Shown here in pieces: positions 11,101 through 19,326 of a DNA stretch of 64,000 nucleotides. The DNA is from Marinicellulosiphila megalodicopiae. GTDB lineage: Bacteria > Pseudomonadota > Gammaproteobacteria > Pseudomonadales > Natronospirillaceae. The position numbers were made by a program, and so were the translations under genes. Location: positions 2,542,001 to 2,606,000 of the forward strand of contig NZ_AP023087.1 of NCBI RefSeq assembly GCF_045862395.1. Reading direction: 5' to 3'. Below the pieces are notes generated by a model that did not search any database, was not told where the DNA came from, and saw only the letters and a list, made by a program, of their open reading frames with translations. Numbering within the stretch: position 1 is the first letter of the stretch; every line of letters starts with the position of its first letter.

Positions 11101-11473
11101 CCAATGGGACAACAATTCAATTTCACTAAAGGCAGCGGCGCACTCAAGCTTTACGACACACATAGCTCAACTGCCAAATACCAATGGTTTTTTCACAATA
11201 TGGACTGCAAGTAATCGAGATTTAAATGCGTTCACGTTTGAACAAACAATCACTGACACTCCAAATCAAACTGACACAACCACTCAAATTGACCCGATAT
11301 CTAATACCGACACAGACACCCAAACTGAAACCGAAATCTCTCATGAAATTTCAGATTTAATTGAACCGGAAGAACCAACTAAGAGTAACAATATCAAATT
11401 AGGACATATTAATTTAATTTGGCTAGCGCTGTGTTTAGCCATCGTATTAAGAAGACGCATTAGAAAAATATAA
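8168..11473 (+). CDS. Large secreted metalloprotease-like protein with C-terminal rhombosortase-type anchor
   Basis: This 1101-residue exported protein has a signal peptide (residues 1-28, ending TLAA). A zincin-type motif HELIHGLGF at 171-179 suggests metallopeptidase activity. Tandem cadherin/Ig-like modules follow (about 325-585, repeated DVLPINDSP / AVLPINDSP and a DN-rich edge), then an FG-GAP-like stretch (MDLNEDNQFDLVV). A Thr/Asp/Glu-rich linker leads to a C-terminal tripartite tail: GHINLIWL, a hydrophobic helix, then RRRIRK. That tail resembles the GlyGly-CTERM class of signals but lacks the Gly-Gly pair. The same motif core recurs in the M6 protease at 52058. Substrate is unknown. 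Confidence 0.75.
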   Translation: MKFYTNKILSIISIAALFSFTSIYTLAANIEIHIDDEAGEGFNDPTFGANRLKVFEQAAAMLSNYLRSEIDIIVLARFDELTCTPSSATLGSASPFSTAYNFKNAPHQDTLYPIALANAIAKEDLEPEKPDITAIFNSNLDSGNCLGGSTWYYEYDQAPNNKVSLLEVVLHELIHGLGFISTVSEDGSRLFYQWIDANGNVLDTIYLDDPFMKHLVNGNGQNWGDLDGTHDEAGNNIRAQDSISNNLFFTGPNTNLATTTKSDGVTNNLIKMYTPSTYKSASNVSHFDTSATPDEVMEPYNTGKADGIGLAFHVLKDIGWPSKNIAPIITGQSTITTNEDTALTLNYNSIQVTDNDSNYPLVFSLTVFNGDNYTLANDQIVPAKNFYGTLTVPIQINDSSDDSNIFDLSIDVLPINDSPVISGQTGISLLEDSSISINIDHVLVTDIENDDIELIILEGEDYQVFNEQITPNVDFNGDLRVNIQATDGQSISDTYELSIAVLPINDSPSFDMPFEYLAAIDQSTTISLIANDADQDDLIFSATNLPNWLIIHNQTLYGTPTISDLGKHVVTIEVTDNEATITQEITINVNETRPIDFSITTIDQNLLTTINSIKTVSFQISGSGQKEQQTIYVDITSLSPIKNDQCSEIINGLRCPVSLFNDQTSLDVTITSPDFGSIKIDANISDIPTGTQDSNLANQSNSLWVSFLSKSTLNLNKQANIKFENEITHLTSIFDEQLLSLSFKNQDSQLIIPNTQSQYSIISHFAQNHDTNKVEIMDLNEDNQFDLVVTSNLEPSKVYLGSQNTLIESNTFNELPIESINQSAVINNQTIIISDDQTLYILQSNLLDRFIEQSRLTIEGVSGIQVIDINNDNYKDLILTTNTNQLYIFSGTDSQESLFESTGRGYNISDIKFAHAINFDQTNLLLISDASGLSIHSVIDSALIFMQKLNIGEITSIITNSQNNTFTALNQSGSLFVFQWDNNSISLKAAAHSSFTTHIAQLPNTNGFFTIWTASNRDLNAFTFEQTITDTPNQTDTTTQIDPISNTDTDTQTETEISHEISDLIEPEEPTKSNNIKLGHINLIWLALCLAIVLRRRIRKI

Positions 11474-11480
11474 TTGAAAA

Positions 11481-11517
11481 ATTGGATACTAGGTGGGTGG
11501 CCCACTTAATATCCAAT
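11481..11517 (+). terminator. Long hairpin after the 8168 gene, likely terminator
   Basis: Seven bases after the stop codon, a 17-bp stem (5' arm begins ATTGGATACTAGGTGGG) closes on a 3-base loop, with only one mismatch and one G-T pair. There is no clear U-run behind it, so termination efficiency is uncertain. Confidence 0.6.
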
Positions 11518-11647
11518 CAATAGCAATTAAATACTTTTTAGACAGGCACAAAAAATAAACCATACAATAATAATTGATGATTTTTTTAAATTTTATAAGT
11601 AAGGGATTTTGAAACTAAGAGATAAAAAAAACAATGGTTCGAAAAAT

Positions 11648-11722
11648 TGGCTGGGATGGCAGGATTCGAACCTGCGGTACACTGGATCAAAACCAGATGC
11701 CTTACCGCTTGGCTACATCCCA
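11648..11722 (-). tRNA. tRNA-Gln (TTG)
   Basis: A 75-nt cloverleaf with the 7-bp acceptor TGGGATG/CATCCCA, discriminator G and encoded CCA. The anticodon loop TTTTGAT gives anticodon TTG. The T-arm has GGTTCGAATCC. It lies just downstream of the tRNA-Met gene and is probably in the same transcript. Confidence 0.96.
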
Positions 11723-11741
11723 ACATTTTTCTGCATTTTCA

Positions 11742-11818
11742 TGGTAGCAATAACTGGACTTGAACCAGTGACCCCAGCATTATGAATGCTGTGCTCTAAC
11801 CAACTGAGCTATATTGCC
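11742..11818 (-). tRNA. tRNA-Met (CAT), elongator type
   Basis: A 77-nt cloverleaf beginning GGCAATATAGCTCAG, with anticodon loop TTCATAA (CAT), T-arm GGTTCAAGTCC and encoded CCA. The first pair is a G-U and the D-arm matches elongator rather than initiator tRNA-Met. Confidence 0.95.
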
Positions 11819-11835
11819 CCGAAAACGTGAGGCGT

Positions 11836-11863
11836 ATTATGAAGATTTTATTTTTATTGTCAA
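11836..11863 (-). promoter_or_regulatory. Sigma70 promoter of the tRNA-Met/tRNA-Gln transcript
   Basis: On the minus strand a consensus TTGACA -35 box is followed after 16 bases by CATAAT. A GC-rich discriminator (ACGCCTCACG) follows the -10, about 18 bp before the tRNA 5' end. GC-rich discriminators are typical of stringently controlled stable-RNA promoters. Confidence 0.8.
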
Positions 11864-12003
11864 CTAAAAAAATCAATTTATTTAAAAAAAAATATAATTA
11901 ATTCAATAACTTACAAGTGACGACTGAAAAAATTCGTTAAATCATGGATTTTTTATGATTCGACCCCAAATACCCATCGCCAGAAATATCATAAGACTAT
12001 AAA

Positions 12004-12294
12004 TCATTCACTTTCAAACAAAGACGCATCATCAAACTGCAACTTACGCCCCACCCAATGGCATTGTCCATCAAAATACAACCATGAACACATTTGAATC
12101 CGAGGCTCTAACCAAGCCCTAAACTGCTCTAGATCATCCACAGTTAGCAAAACATGCGGCATCGGGTGCTCACCTTCCAAGCGATCAACCAAATCACCAG
12201 CACTCGCCCCTGATACATTTTGATTAATATCGTCACACAACAAATCCACAAACAAACGTTGATTTAACGGATAGTACAAATAGGTTTTAAACAT
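12004..12294 (-). CDS. Conserved hypothetical protein (96 aa)
   Basis: I do not recognise this family with certainty. The start chosen is ATG 12294 (MFKTYLYYP), because AGGAATCAAA precedes it at ideal spacing; an upstream ATG at 12336 has no such site. The product is acidic and soluble, with no signal peptide or membrane segment, and is rich in Trp and Leu (FRAWLEPRIQMCSWLYF). It faces the same way as the 12382 gene but is separated by nearly 90 bp, so co-transcription is possible but not certain. Confidence 0.6.
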   Translation of the reverse strand: MFKTYLYYPLNQRLFVDLLCDDINQNVSGASAGDLVDRLEGEHPMPHVLLTVDDLEQFRAWLEPRIQMCSWLYFDGQCHWVGRKLQFDDASLFESE

Positions 12295-12381
12295 TTTGAT
12301 TCCTAAACTCACTAATAGATTGAATTTTTTATGCAAGTCGTAAACTTGCTATGCCAAACAAACTAGATATTTCGACAACTT

Positions 12382-12681
12382 TCACAATTCACTCACTGCA
12401 AAAGCCAAATTTTGTTTCACGTCCTTTAACACAATACCTTGTTTTAACAACAGACTTACAAGTTTCTTTTGAATGATTTTCTTATCTTTTTTACTATTAT
12501 CTAATGCAGCCTGATCTTCAAAATAACAGGTCACCAACAAACTGCCCGGGAACAAATCAAATGCTACGGTATGCTCCAATTTTTTGAAACCAACAAGTTC
12601 TTCACATGCAAACTCATTTAATATTTTTAATGCACCGACCAACTTGTCGTTTAATTTTCGTACAGTTTTTGACATTTTCAT
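12382..12681 (-). CDS. Small conserved protein, possibly of the group often labelled Fis-like
   Basis: This 99-residue basic protein has no signal peptide. The pattern (KLNDKLVGALKILNEFACE at the N-terminus, LEHTVAFDLFPGSLLVTCYF in the middle, KKLVSLLLKQGI near the end) resembles short gammaproteobacterial proteins that databases often label 'Fis family'. I see no real Fis helix-turn-helix, so a DNA-binding role is not supported by sequence. Two adjacent Met codons (MKM) make the start ambiguous by two residues. Confidence 0.55.
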   Translation of the reverse strand: MKMSKTVRKLNDKLVGALKILNEFACEELVGFKKLEHTVAFDLFPGSLLVTCYFEDQAALDNSKKDKKIIQKKLVSLLLKQGIVLKDVKQNLAFAVSEL

Positions 12682-12877
12682 ATTTTTAATTTCTGCAGAT
12701 AAAATAATGGACAGACTATAGCATCCCGAGCATAAAGAAGGCTTTTAATTAATTACAGGTCAAGCTACTCATTCTTATTTAATTGACAATACATCCAAGC
12801 AGTAACATTTATAATGTATATTATTTGTGCAAAAAAAAGGCCATTAACAAACAGCCCTTAAAATATATCTTTTTAAA

Positions 12878-13438
12878 CTATTTCTTAAGGATACCACTTA
12901 CCCCCAATACCCACTCACCATCTAAAGAGCCATTAAAGTACCATTTAGTTGAAGCCATTAATCCAACTTTAAAAATAGGAGTCACATCCCACAAATACAA
13001 ATCAACGATAGGTTGCAAATAATCACCACCAATTACTTCATTTATAACAGCTTCACAATTTTGGCAAGTATTTGATGCTTTCCCACTGATTAAGTAATCC
13101 ACACCATAAAGCATGCTGACTCTTAATGTTCTTCCATGTAAATATGTCGCCCCCATTGCTGCCGACAAATTTAAATTCACTAATGTTTCATCAACATTAT
13201 TACCATCTACTTCAATCGCATAAATACTATCACTACCCAATAGCACCATAAAATAACCAAGAGTCAGATTAAAATTACTACCACTTGACACACCGTAATC
13301 GAAATAATTTGCTTCTTGAGCAAAACCGGACTCAAATTTATTCACCCCACTATGCAGATCAACTCCCATAGAATATTCAATCGCCATTGAATTAAATGAC
13401 ACAACCGACATTACGATAATAGTTAAAAAACTTTTCAC
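12878..13438 (-). CDS. Exported beta-barrel-like protein of unknown function
   Basis: This 186-residue protein has a signal peptide (MKSFLTIIVMSVVSFNSMA, cleavage likely after residue 19). Alternating hydrophobic/polar stretches separated by short turns suggest a small outer-membrane barrel or periplasmic beta protein. Two cysteines in CQNC (about residue 122) could form a disulfide or bind metal. The gene stands alone, and 740 bp of non-coding DNA lie upstream. No named family is recognised. It has the same general layout as the exported protein at 56713. Confidence 0.6.
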   Translation of the reverse strand: MKSFLTIIVMSVVSFNSMAIEYSMGVDLHSGVNKFESGFAQEANYFDYGVSSGSNFNLTLGYFMVLLGSDSIYAIEVDGNNVDETLVNLNLSAAMGATYLHGRTLRVSMLYGVDYLISGKASNTCQNCEAVINEVIGGDYLQPIVDLYLWDVTPIFKVGLMASTKWYFNGSLDGEWVLGVSGILKK

Positions 13439-14181
13439 TTCATTCTTCCTATAGATTGGTTAATTTTTTCGACATTTAATAATAAATGAAACATTAAGCG
13501 CTATATAATACAAGATCCCTTCAATACCTTCTATGATTCGCTCAAATAAAAAACACAAAAAGGCATTACATATGAAAGTAGAAATTTGAAAAGACACAAA
13601 ACATGAGACAACTCGTAGAAAGTCTTATTTTTGAAAAAGAATTTAGAAAGGCGAAAAGAATTTAAAAGGCATTTTCAATTATTCTAAGAAAAACAATCCT
13701 AAAACTGACACTCACTTTTGTACTCACTTTTGCAAAAAAGCCCCCCCCTGATCACCGATAAAAATCAAACAAAGGTGACAACTCGCAGAGATGTAGTGTG
13801 TCACAGCAAACAGTTGACCTACAAAAAAACATCTACTCAACGTTTTTAAGTCGAGAATCCTACGACCTAATCTGAGCGCAGAAGTGCGTAATTTAATTTT
13901 GGATATTACTACTTATTCAATTGCGCAATCTTATAACTAACTGTCATGTAAAATGCAAAACCAGCCCCCGATCATTGGGCAATCAGTTTTTCACTATAAT
14001 GATGGTTTTTATGCATTTACACTGATTCAAATGAGTCTATTTTGAGATTAAATGTGAATAATCGCTCAATTTCATACACTCAAAACTGATGACGAAGATT
14101 TCACTAGATTTCCTATACACTTCGTGCAATTGTTACTCAAAAGTTATAAACACAAAACAAATGTTACTATAGGTATTGCAA
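13439..14181. other. 740-bp intergenic region upstream of the GH53 gene
   Basis: No gene is supported on either strand. It contains a C-run (CCCCCCC near 13741) and the sequence ACTGACACTCACTTTT at 13704, which is a relative of the AAAGTGACA(C/T)CCACTTT motif found at 36651 and 41838. The AT-rich 3' portion presumably holds promoters for the divergent genes at 13438 and 14182, but no confident -35/-10 pair stands out. Confidence 0.5.
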
Positions 14182-15702
14182 ATGTTAAAAATCACACTTA
14201 TTTTCAGCACCATTATTGCACTGACCGCCTGCAATATTGAAATACAAGAGCCTCAAGACAATCCAACTAACCCCTCGTCAAACACTGAATACACAGTGAC
14301 AGAAACGCTACTTAATACAGTTACACAAACCATAACCTCTGACACCGAAACAGATACCGTCACTCAAACCCAATCCAATACCATTACACAAACCAATCAA
14401 ACAACCCAGACTAAGACTGATTCAGTGACTCAAACGCAAACGCAAACTCAGACTCAGACTCAGACTCAGACTCAGACTCAGACAATAAGCGAAACAGAAA
14501 CATCGAGCCAGACACACACAACTACGCAAACAGAAACAGAAACAGAAACAGAAACTCAGACCCAGACCCAGACCCAGACACAAACTCAGACTGACATCAA
14601 TATTGAGTGTCCTGAACATCATTATTCTGATTCAAATAATACCTGTATCCCAAATCGTTTTGATCAACAATTTATTATTGGCATGGACATTTCCAGCATT
14701 GCTGAACTAAATGATTATAATGTTTGGTTTGTGGACACCGACGGTGTCGGTGGAAAATCCATGCTCGACATCTTAAAAAATCATGGCGTGAACTATATTC
14801 GTTTACGCACGTTTGTTGATCCATTTGCCATGTATGGATACGCAGCGTCCGATGATGTATGCACAGGACGTGCAGAAGCTTATAACGACAAACAACATAC
14901 CATTGAGTTTGCAAAACAAGTGAAAGCTAAAGGCATGGGATTTTTATTAGACATTCAGTACAGCGACAGTTGGACCGATCCAGACAGCCAAGTAATTCCT
15001 GAATCATGGCGTCATATTACAACCCTTTCAGAAATGAAAAAACAAATCAACGCCTATACCACCGACTTAGTGCAATCACTAATTAACGAACATGCCCGCC
15101 CAGATATGATTCAAATAGGCAATGAAATTACAAGCGGGACACTCATTCACATCCCGACATCCACTTCAAATTGTTACGGTGAAAATTTGAGAATTAATGA
15201 CAGCATAAATGGCAGCGCTCAAGATTGGGACACCCTAGCTCAGTTATTACAAGCAGGCTCACAAGCTGTCAAACAAGTAGACAGCGAAATTCCCGTCATG
15301 ATGCATATCGAGAATTCTGGCAGCTTATTAGGTATGCAATGGTGGGTAGACAACGCGTTTGCGCGCCATGTCGAATTTGATATTTTAGGGTTATCTGCAT
15401 ACGAAACCTTTCAAGGACCCAGTAATCAATGGCACGCAAGCTTCCACGCCATGGCACAAAAATATCCAAACTTAAAATTTGCCATTGTCGAATACAACCA
15501 ACAAATGACACTTTTAAATGACATTATGCACTCATTACCCAATCATCAAGGTTTAGGCACATTTTTTTGGGAACCTACCCAATCGGGATATTGGGGTGAC
15601 GCGCTTTTTGATTGGTCAGGCAATACAGCCACCGCCAATATTGAAAAATTCAAAGAGCTTGATGCCTTAACTCAAAAACATCTGAATCATCAAAAAAAAT
15701 AG
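14182..15702 (+). CDS. GH53 endo-beta-1,4-galactanase, lipoprotein with Thr-Gln linker
   Basis: Glycoside hydrolase family 53 enzymes cleave beta-1,4-galactan side chains of pectin. The product starts with a lipoprotein signal (IIALTAC, Asn at +2, so probably outer membrane). About 100 residues of almost pure Thr/Gln/Glu/Ser repeats follow, then the catalytic barrel from about residue 165 (FIIGMDISSIAELN). The acid/base Glu is in MIQIGNEI and the nucleophile Glu in FAIVEYNQ. ATG 14182 is preferred to the TTG at 14176 because AGG lies 8 bases upstream. The linker DNA is a hexanucleotide microsatellite. No other galactan genes are adjacent. Confidence 0.88.
   Translation: MLKITLIFSTIIALTACNIEIQEPQDNPTNPSSNTEYTVTETLLNTVTQTITSDTETDTVTQTQSNTITQTNQTTQTKTDSVTQTQTQTQTQTQTQTQTQTISETETSSQTHTTTQTETETETETQTQTQTQTQTQTDINIECPEHHYSDSNNTCIPNRFDQQFIIGMDISSIAELNDYNVWFVDTDGVGGKSMLDILKNHGVNYIRLRTFVDPFAMYGYAASDDVCTGRAEAYNDKQHTIEFAKQVKAKGMGFLLDIQYSDSWTDPDSQVIPESWRHITTLSEMKKQINAYTTDLVQSLINEHARPDMIQIGNEITSGTLIHIPTSTSNCYGENLRINDSINGSAQDWDTLAQLLQAGSQAVKQVDSEIPVMMHIENSGSLLGMQWWVDNAFARHVEFDILGLSAYETFQGPSNQWHASFHAMAQKYPNLKFAIVEYNQQMTLLNDIMHSLPNHQGLGTFFWEPTQSGYWGDALFDWSGNTATANIEKFKELDALTQKHLNHQKK
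14431..14597 (+). repeat. Hexanucleotide microsatellites encoding the (Thr-Gln/Glu) linker
   Basis: Back-to-back perfect runs: CAGACT x5 from 14449, CAGAAA x4 from 14531 and CAGACC x3 from 14557. All units are six bases, so slippage would change linker length without shifting frame. Confidence 0.9.
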
Positions 15703-15756
15703 ATATTGTTTTAATTTATTAAATCTACAAAACTGGATAACCAATCCAGTTTCGAT

Positions 15757-15868
15757 CGTCATCTTCAGCGACTTTGTTGCTGGAGATCCAGTGTGTGTTT
15801 TTTAATTTTTTGAGTTTTATTAAATAAAATGCACTGGAAATCAGTACGTAAACGTGACGAGCATGACG
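15757..15868. repeat. MITE-like palindromic repeat, copy A
   Basis: A 112-bp element beginning CGTCATCTTCAGCG and ending GAGCATGACG. The two ~37-bp ends are imperfect inverted repeats, with inner parts CTGGAGATCCAGTG and CACTGGAAATCAG. There is no coding capacity. Copy C at 17441 is the same length and structure, and shorter relatives lie at 16617, 29477, 31662 and 41943. Confidence 0.7.
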
Positions 15869-16004
15869 CGAATTGAGTTTTTAAAATTGTAAATCCCACG
15901 CTTAATAAATAAAGTGTATCACCCAAAATAAATACTAACCTCTTGCAAAATAAAATCATAACCATTCGGCAAGAGGGTTAGAGGGTTACCTTTGTTATTA
16001 ATGA

Positions 16005-16499
16005 TCACAGATTATGTTCATCTAAAGGCAAGCTATAGATTGCTTTGCCTGCAGCTTCTAATGTTTCTTTAATCCATACGTTGTAAACAAATAGATTTCT
16101 TTTCGCTATTTTTGCTACCTCAGAGGCGTCGACCAATTGCCTTTCGCTCAATATACGAAGCGATTCAAAGTCACATTCTTCAGAACCTACTTGAGATGCC
16201 CATTTTTTTAAGCTTTCAACACACTCTTTCAAAGTATCATCATCATATGATGCGATGAGGTATGTGATAAGGCTACATCGCCAGTCATAATCTGCTTGCT
16301 CAGCGACGTCCAAAACAGTGGATAACTCAAGCTTACCCAGCTTTTTAAAGTATTCATAAATTGAACCTGCAATAGGCCAATTTGAATCACAGGTCCATGT
16401 AAGTAATTCAGTCATGTATTCTAAATTTTCGGGATAACCCATCGCGATGATTTTATTCACTGCCTCTTGATCACACTTATCAGATATTTTTATTGTCAT
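16005..16499 (-). CDS. DUF5071-like protein
   Basis: This is a soluble protein of about 164 residues. The segment ENLEYMTELLTWTCDSNWP followed by IAGSIYEYF, and a later DYDWRCSLITYL, match the pattern of DUF5071, a helical repeat-like domain of unknown function often found in toxin/immunity neighbourhoods. ATG 16499 is chosen because GGGAG lies 9 bases upstream; the longer frame to 16535 has no such site. It sits between MITE-like repeats A and B in an accessory stretch. Confidence 0.7.
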   Translation of the reverse strand: MTIKISDKCDQEAVNKIIAMGYPENLEYMTELLTWTCDSNWPIAGSIYEYFKKLGKLELSTVLDVAEQADYDWRCSLITYLIASYDDDTLKECVESLKKWASQVGSEECDFESLRILSERQLVDASEVAKIAKRNLFVYNVWIKETLEAAGKAIYSLPLDEHNL

Positions 16500-16616
16500 T
16501 TTTATTAACTCCCATTCGCTAAAATACAAAACCAAACTCTCTTCATTTAGCTTTATTGTTTATTTCAATTTTACACTACGCCACTTGCCAAAACTCGATG
16601 CCCAAACTTTTTTGAT

Positions 16617-16655
16617 CGTCATCGTCAGCGTCTTGTTGCTGGCGATCCAGTGTAC
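16617..16655. repeat. MITE-like repeat, copy B (one end)
   Basis: CGTCATCGTCAGCG followed by GCTGGCGATCCAGTGTA matches the left end of copies A and C. The preceding ~55 bp (TTATTTCAATTT... CTCGATGCC) also matches the sequence before copy C. The right end is not recognisable. Confidence 0.6.
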
Positions 16656-16735
16656 TGCTCTTAATGATTTAATAAGTTAAGATCCAAATCATTCGCCCTC
16701 GATTATTTTAGGATTGAGCTAATCATTGCGGTTAT

Positions 16736-17212
16736 TTAGATTTCATATGTCATTTCAATTCCGCTTTTTTCCAGTGCTAATTCAATTTTTAAGGCGTCAC
16801 GAACATCATCAATGACTATGCAATAAGAATGTTTTCCGGACACCATAATTTCAATATAGAATTCTTCAGGAACTAAATGAATACGCATATTCACACCATT
16901 AAAATTTTGCCAATAATTTGCCTTTAGATATTTGGATTGACCATTAATTATTATTTCCCATATCCTACTTTGGTGATCAGACTGTTGATCATGACTACCA
17001 ACATGATCACGATCATACAGAGAATACTCGACATTCAATAAATTTAAAACGGTGAAAAAATCACTGAAGTCTCGAGTTGATATTTTACCAATAAGTTCAT
17101 CACCATTATCGTGCCCTCCTTGTTTAAGCACTTTTACTTTAAATAATTTACAGCAATTTAAAAGTCGATAAAACTCTTCACTTGCCGTGAAGTTTGGACC
17201 GATACCATCCAT
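16736..17212 (-). CDS. Unrecognised small protein, possibly immunity-like
   Basis: A 158-residue soluble acidic protein with no signal or membrane segment and no family I recognise. The start is supported by AGAGGAAATTACG immediately upstream. Mixed alpha/beta composition, a Trp-rich central segment (RIWEIIINGQSKYLKANYW) and its location beside DUF5071 and DUF4304 genes are compatible with an immunity-type protein, but no toxin is adjacent. This is only a guess from context. Confidence 0.5.
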   Translation of the reverse strand: MDGIGPNFTASEEFYRLLNCCKLFKVKVLKQGGHDNGDELIGKISTRDFSDFFTVLNLLNVEYSLYDRDHVGSHDQQSDHQSRIWEIIINGQSKYLKANYWQNFNGVNMRIHLVPEEFYIEIMVSGKHSYCIVIDDVRDALKIELALEKSGIEMTYEI

Positions 17213-17689
17213 CGTAATTTCCTCTTATCAATAACCTAATTTAACCCAATTAACCACGCCCTATTGAAACATGCATAATACTTAAAATCACCCACTTCAC
17301 TCAGTTAGATACCATTTACTGTATAACTAATGTACTAGTTCTATACAAAATACAAAACCTAATCCTGTTTATTTAGCTATATATTTTATTTCAATTTACA
17401 CTGAACACATTGGTCCGAACTCGATGCCGATCTTTTTTGACCGTCATCTTCAGCATCTTTTGACTGGAGATCCATTGTGGTTTTCTTGATTTTTTAGTGA
17501 TATTAGATTTAAAAGCACTGGATGCCCGACGAAAAAAACTCTCGAGCATGACTGAAATCATTAAGATAATTTGGTTTGTAAAATTTAAAAATGAGTATTT
17601 ATGTCAAGTGTAAATCGCAACCCCATAGCCTTCGAAATCCATATTATTAATCATGCCTTACTTTTTTGTTTTAAAAAACAAAAAAACAA
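17213..17689. other. Intergenic stretch with MITE-like copy C
   Basis: About 480 bp without a gene. Apart from the repeat at 17441-17553 and its conserved left flank, it contains only AT-rich sequence. I looked here for a group II intron domain V, to complete the intron upstream, and found none. Confidence 0.5.
17441..17553. repeat. MITE-like palindromic repeat, copy C
   Basis: A 113-bp element starting CCGTCATCTTCAGCATC and ending CTCGAGCATGACTG. The ends are imperfect inverted repeats containing CTGGAGATCCA and GCACTGGATGCCC. Same architecture and size as copy A. Confidence 0.7.
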
Positions 17690-18829
17690 CTAACTTTGCC
17701 ATCCGGCTATCCAAACATCACTGTCTTTTAATATATTCCAATCAATTGACTCGACACGTTTTGAAAAAACAGCTTCAAACTCACAGGTGTAAATAGAAGT
17801 TCCCTCATCAAAACTTAACAGGGTAACGATAAAGTGCTTTTCTTTTAGCGAATCTACCACTTCAGTTTTGTCTCCATTAAGTTGTAAATCTAATTTACCC
17901 AAAACTTGTGTTAACACTTTATATGATGCATCTGTTTCATTTTTACAAAGAATCACTAAATCGTCAGCGTATCGGACTATTTTCGCTTTTAATTTAAATG
18001 CTAAATTGTGTTTGTCCCATATTCTATCCAATACATCCAGATAGATATTGGCCAATAATGGCGAGATAACACCACCTTGAGGTGTGCCTAATTTACTTTT
18101 CTTACCACCTGCAATAACCGTTTGTTTTCCGCTCTTTTCTACTTTGATCACCACCGACTTTAACCATTGATTTAATAACGCTAATACTTTCTTATCAGAA
18201 ACTCTCAGCGATACTAACTTCATGAGCTTAACGTGCGCGATGGTATCAAAGTATTTCGACAGGTCAGCATCAATCACTTGTGTATGTCCCGATCTTAACG
18301 ATTGAGTAATACTGTTCATGGCTTGATGAGCCGATCGATTAGGACGAAATCCGTAACTGTTATTACTGAAGCCCGATTCAAAAATTGGTTCAATGACAAT
18401 TTTAACAGCCATTTGGATGATTCGATCTTCAATATTCGGGATACCCAACGGACGAGTTTCGCCATTACCTTTCGGTATGTCGACACGTTTAATTGGACTG
18501 GATTGATAGGAATTAAATTTAAGCTTAGATTGTAAAATATTTAAGTAACGCCACTTTGATATTTCTCGTTCTATTGTTTCAAATGTCACCCGATCTAAAC
18601 CAGGTTTGCCATTGTTTTTCTTAACAAGTTCGTAAGCATATTGCAGGACATCCAAACGATAAACCTTGTCATAGATTGAATAAAAGCAAAATGTGGATTG
18701 TTGTTTGGCTTTTTGAAATAGTTTCCTCTGAAGGTCACCGACTCGTTTTTTCAAACTGGAAGATGTTAATAGCATAATGCAATCATCTGAGCCTTTTCCT
18801 CTTTGGTTACATGAATAAAGTAGAGCCAC
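17690..18829 (-). pseudogene. ltrA: Group II intron reverse transcriptase/maturase, 3'-truncated and fused to foreign sequence
   Basis: The RT domain is well conserved: KPGLDRVTF, PKGNGETRPLGIPNIEDRI, NNSYGFRPNRSAHQAM, IDADLSKYFDTI, GTPQGGVISPLLANIYLD and the catalytic VRYADDLVIL. After LNGDKTEVVDSLKEK (about residue 330) the expected FLGF... continuation, the maturase/X domain and any HNH domain are missing. They are replaced by about 49 unrelated residues ending DSDVWIAGWQS. The annotated frame starts with GTG; an in-frame ATG at 18775 is a plausible natural start. Without the maturase domain the protein should not splice its intron. The tail looks like the C-terminus of another small protein joined by deletion. 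Confidence 0.8.
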
Positions 18830-19326
18830 TTCCCTTGGGTGTCGTTATGTTGTCGCTCACCCTCAAACGGTACTATTAGCCCCTCTGACTTCCAATAAAG
18901 CCCGTCATCATTTCGCTCTTCGCTTATAAATGACCGTTGATTCTGCAAAAATCACCTTATTGGATCTCCCGTCCTGCACAATGTATCTTCCACCACATAC
19001 CACTCTTATAACCCCGAAGGACTCTTTCGTTCATGCTCATTAAACATGTTTGTGACTGTCTAAAAAAGACAGATTAGAAATCATATTTTTGATTGAAAGA
19101 TGACAGCTTTCCCCTTCAAATCAGAGAGTCAGCGTCCTTATTTAGTTAACGAGGCTAAACAGATTCACTTGCGTTGCGGTCTGCGGTTTCGCCTTTGAAA
19201 AACTTACAGCATCCAATTACTTGAACACTGCTTTTCAGTGCTACCTAGGTGAATGAGTAATTCCTAGGACAGGACTTTAACCTGCTAGATATATTGCCGG
19301 TAACGGCGTACGACCTGACCCTCGGC
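18830..19326 (-). other. 5' RNA region of the group II intron remnant
   Basis: The ~500 bp upstream of the RT frame have no coding potential but resemble group II intron 5' structural domains. Paired segments include CCTAGG...CCTAGG, AGCACTGAAAAGCAGTGTT and TCTGTCTTTTTTAGACAG, with conserved-looking runs such as GACCGCAACGCAAGTGAATC. The exact 5' splice boundary is not visible; it lies near 19300-19337, at or beside the end of the 19327 gene. The 3' domains V and VI are absent. Confidence 0.55.

Noticed and set aside
13700..13760. Possible CRISPR-like or repeat array (ACTCACTTTTG twice)
   Set aside because: Only two short adjacent copies with no spacers of constant size. There is no CRISPR array anywhere in the window that I can see.
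14422..14622. 66-aa minus-strand ORF rich in Leu/Cys/Phe
   Set aside because: It is the shadow of the Thr-Gln microsatellite of the GH53 gene.
17580..17690. Possible domain V/VI of the group II intron after the RT gene
   Set aside because: No 34-nt domain V hairpin pattern (AGC...GTTC type) was visible; the intron appears truncated here.
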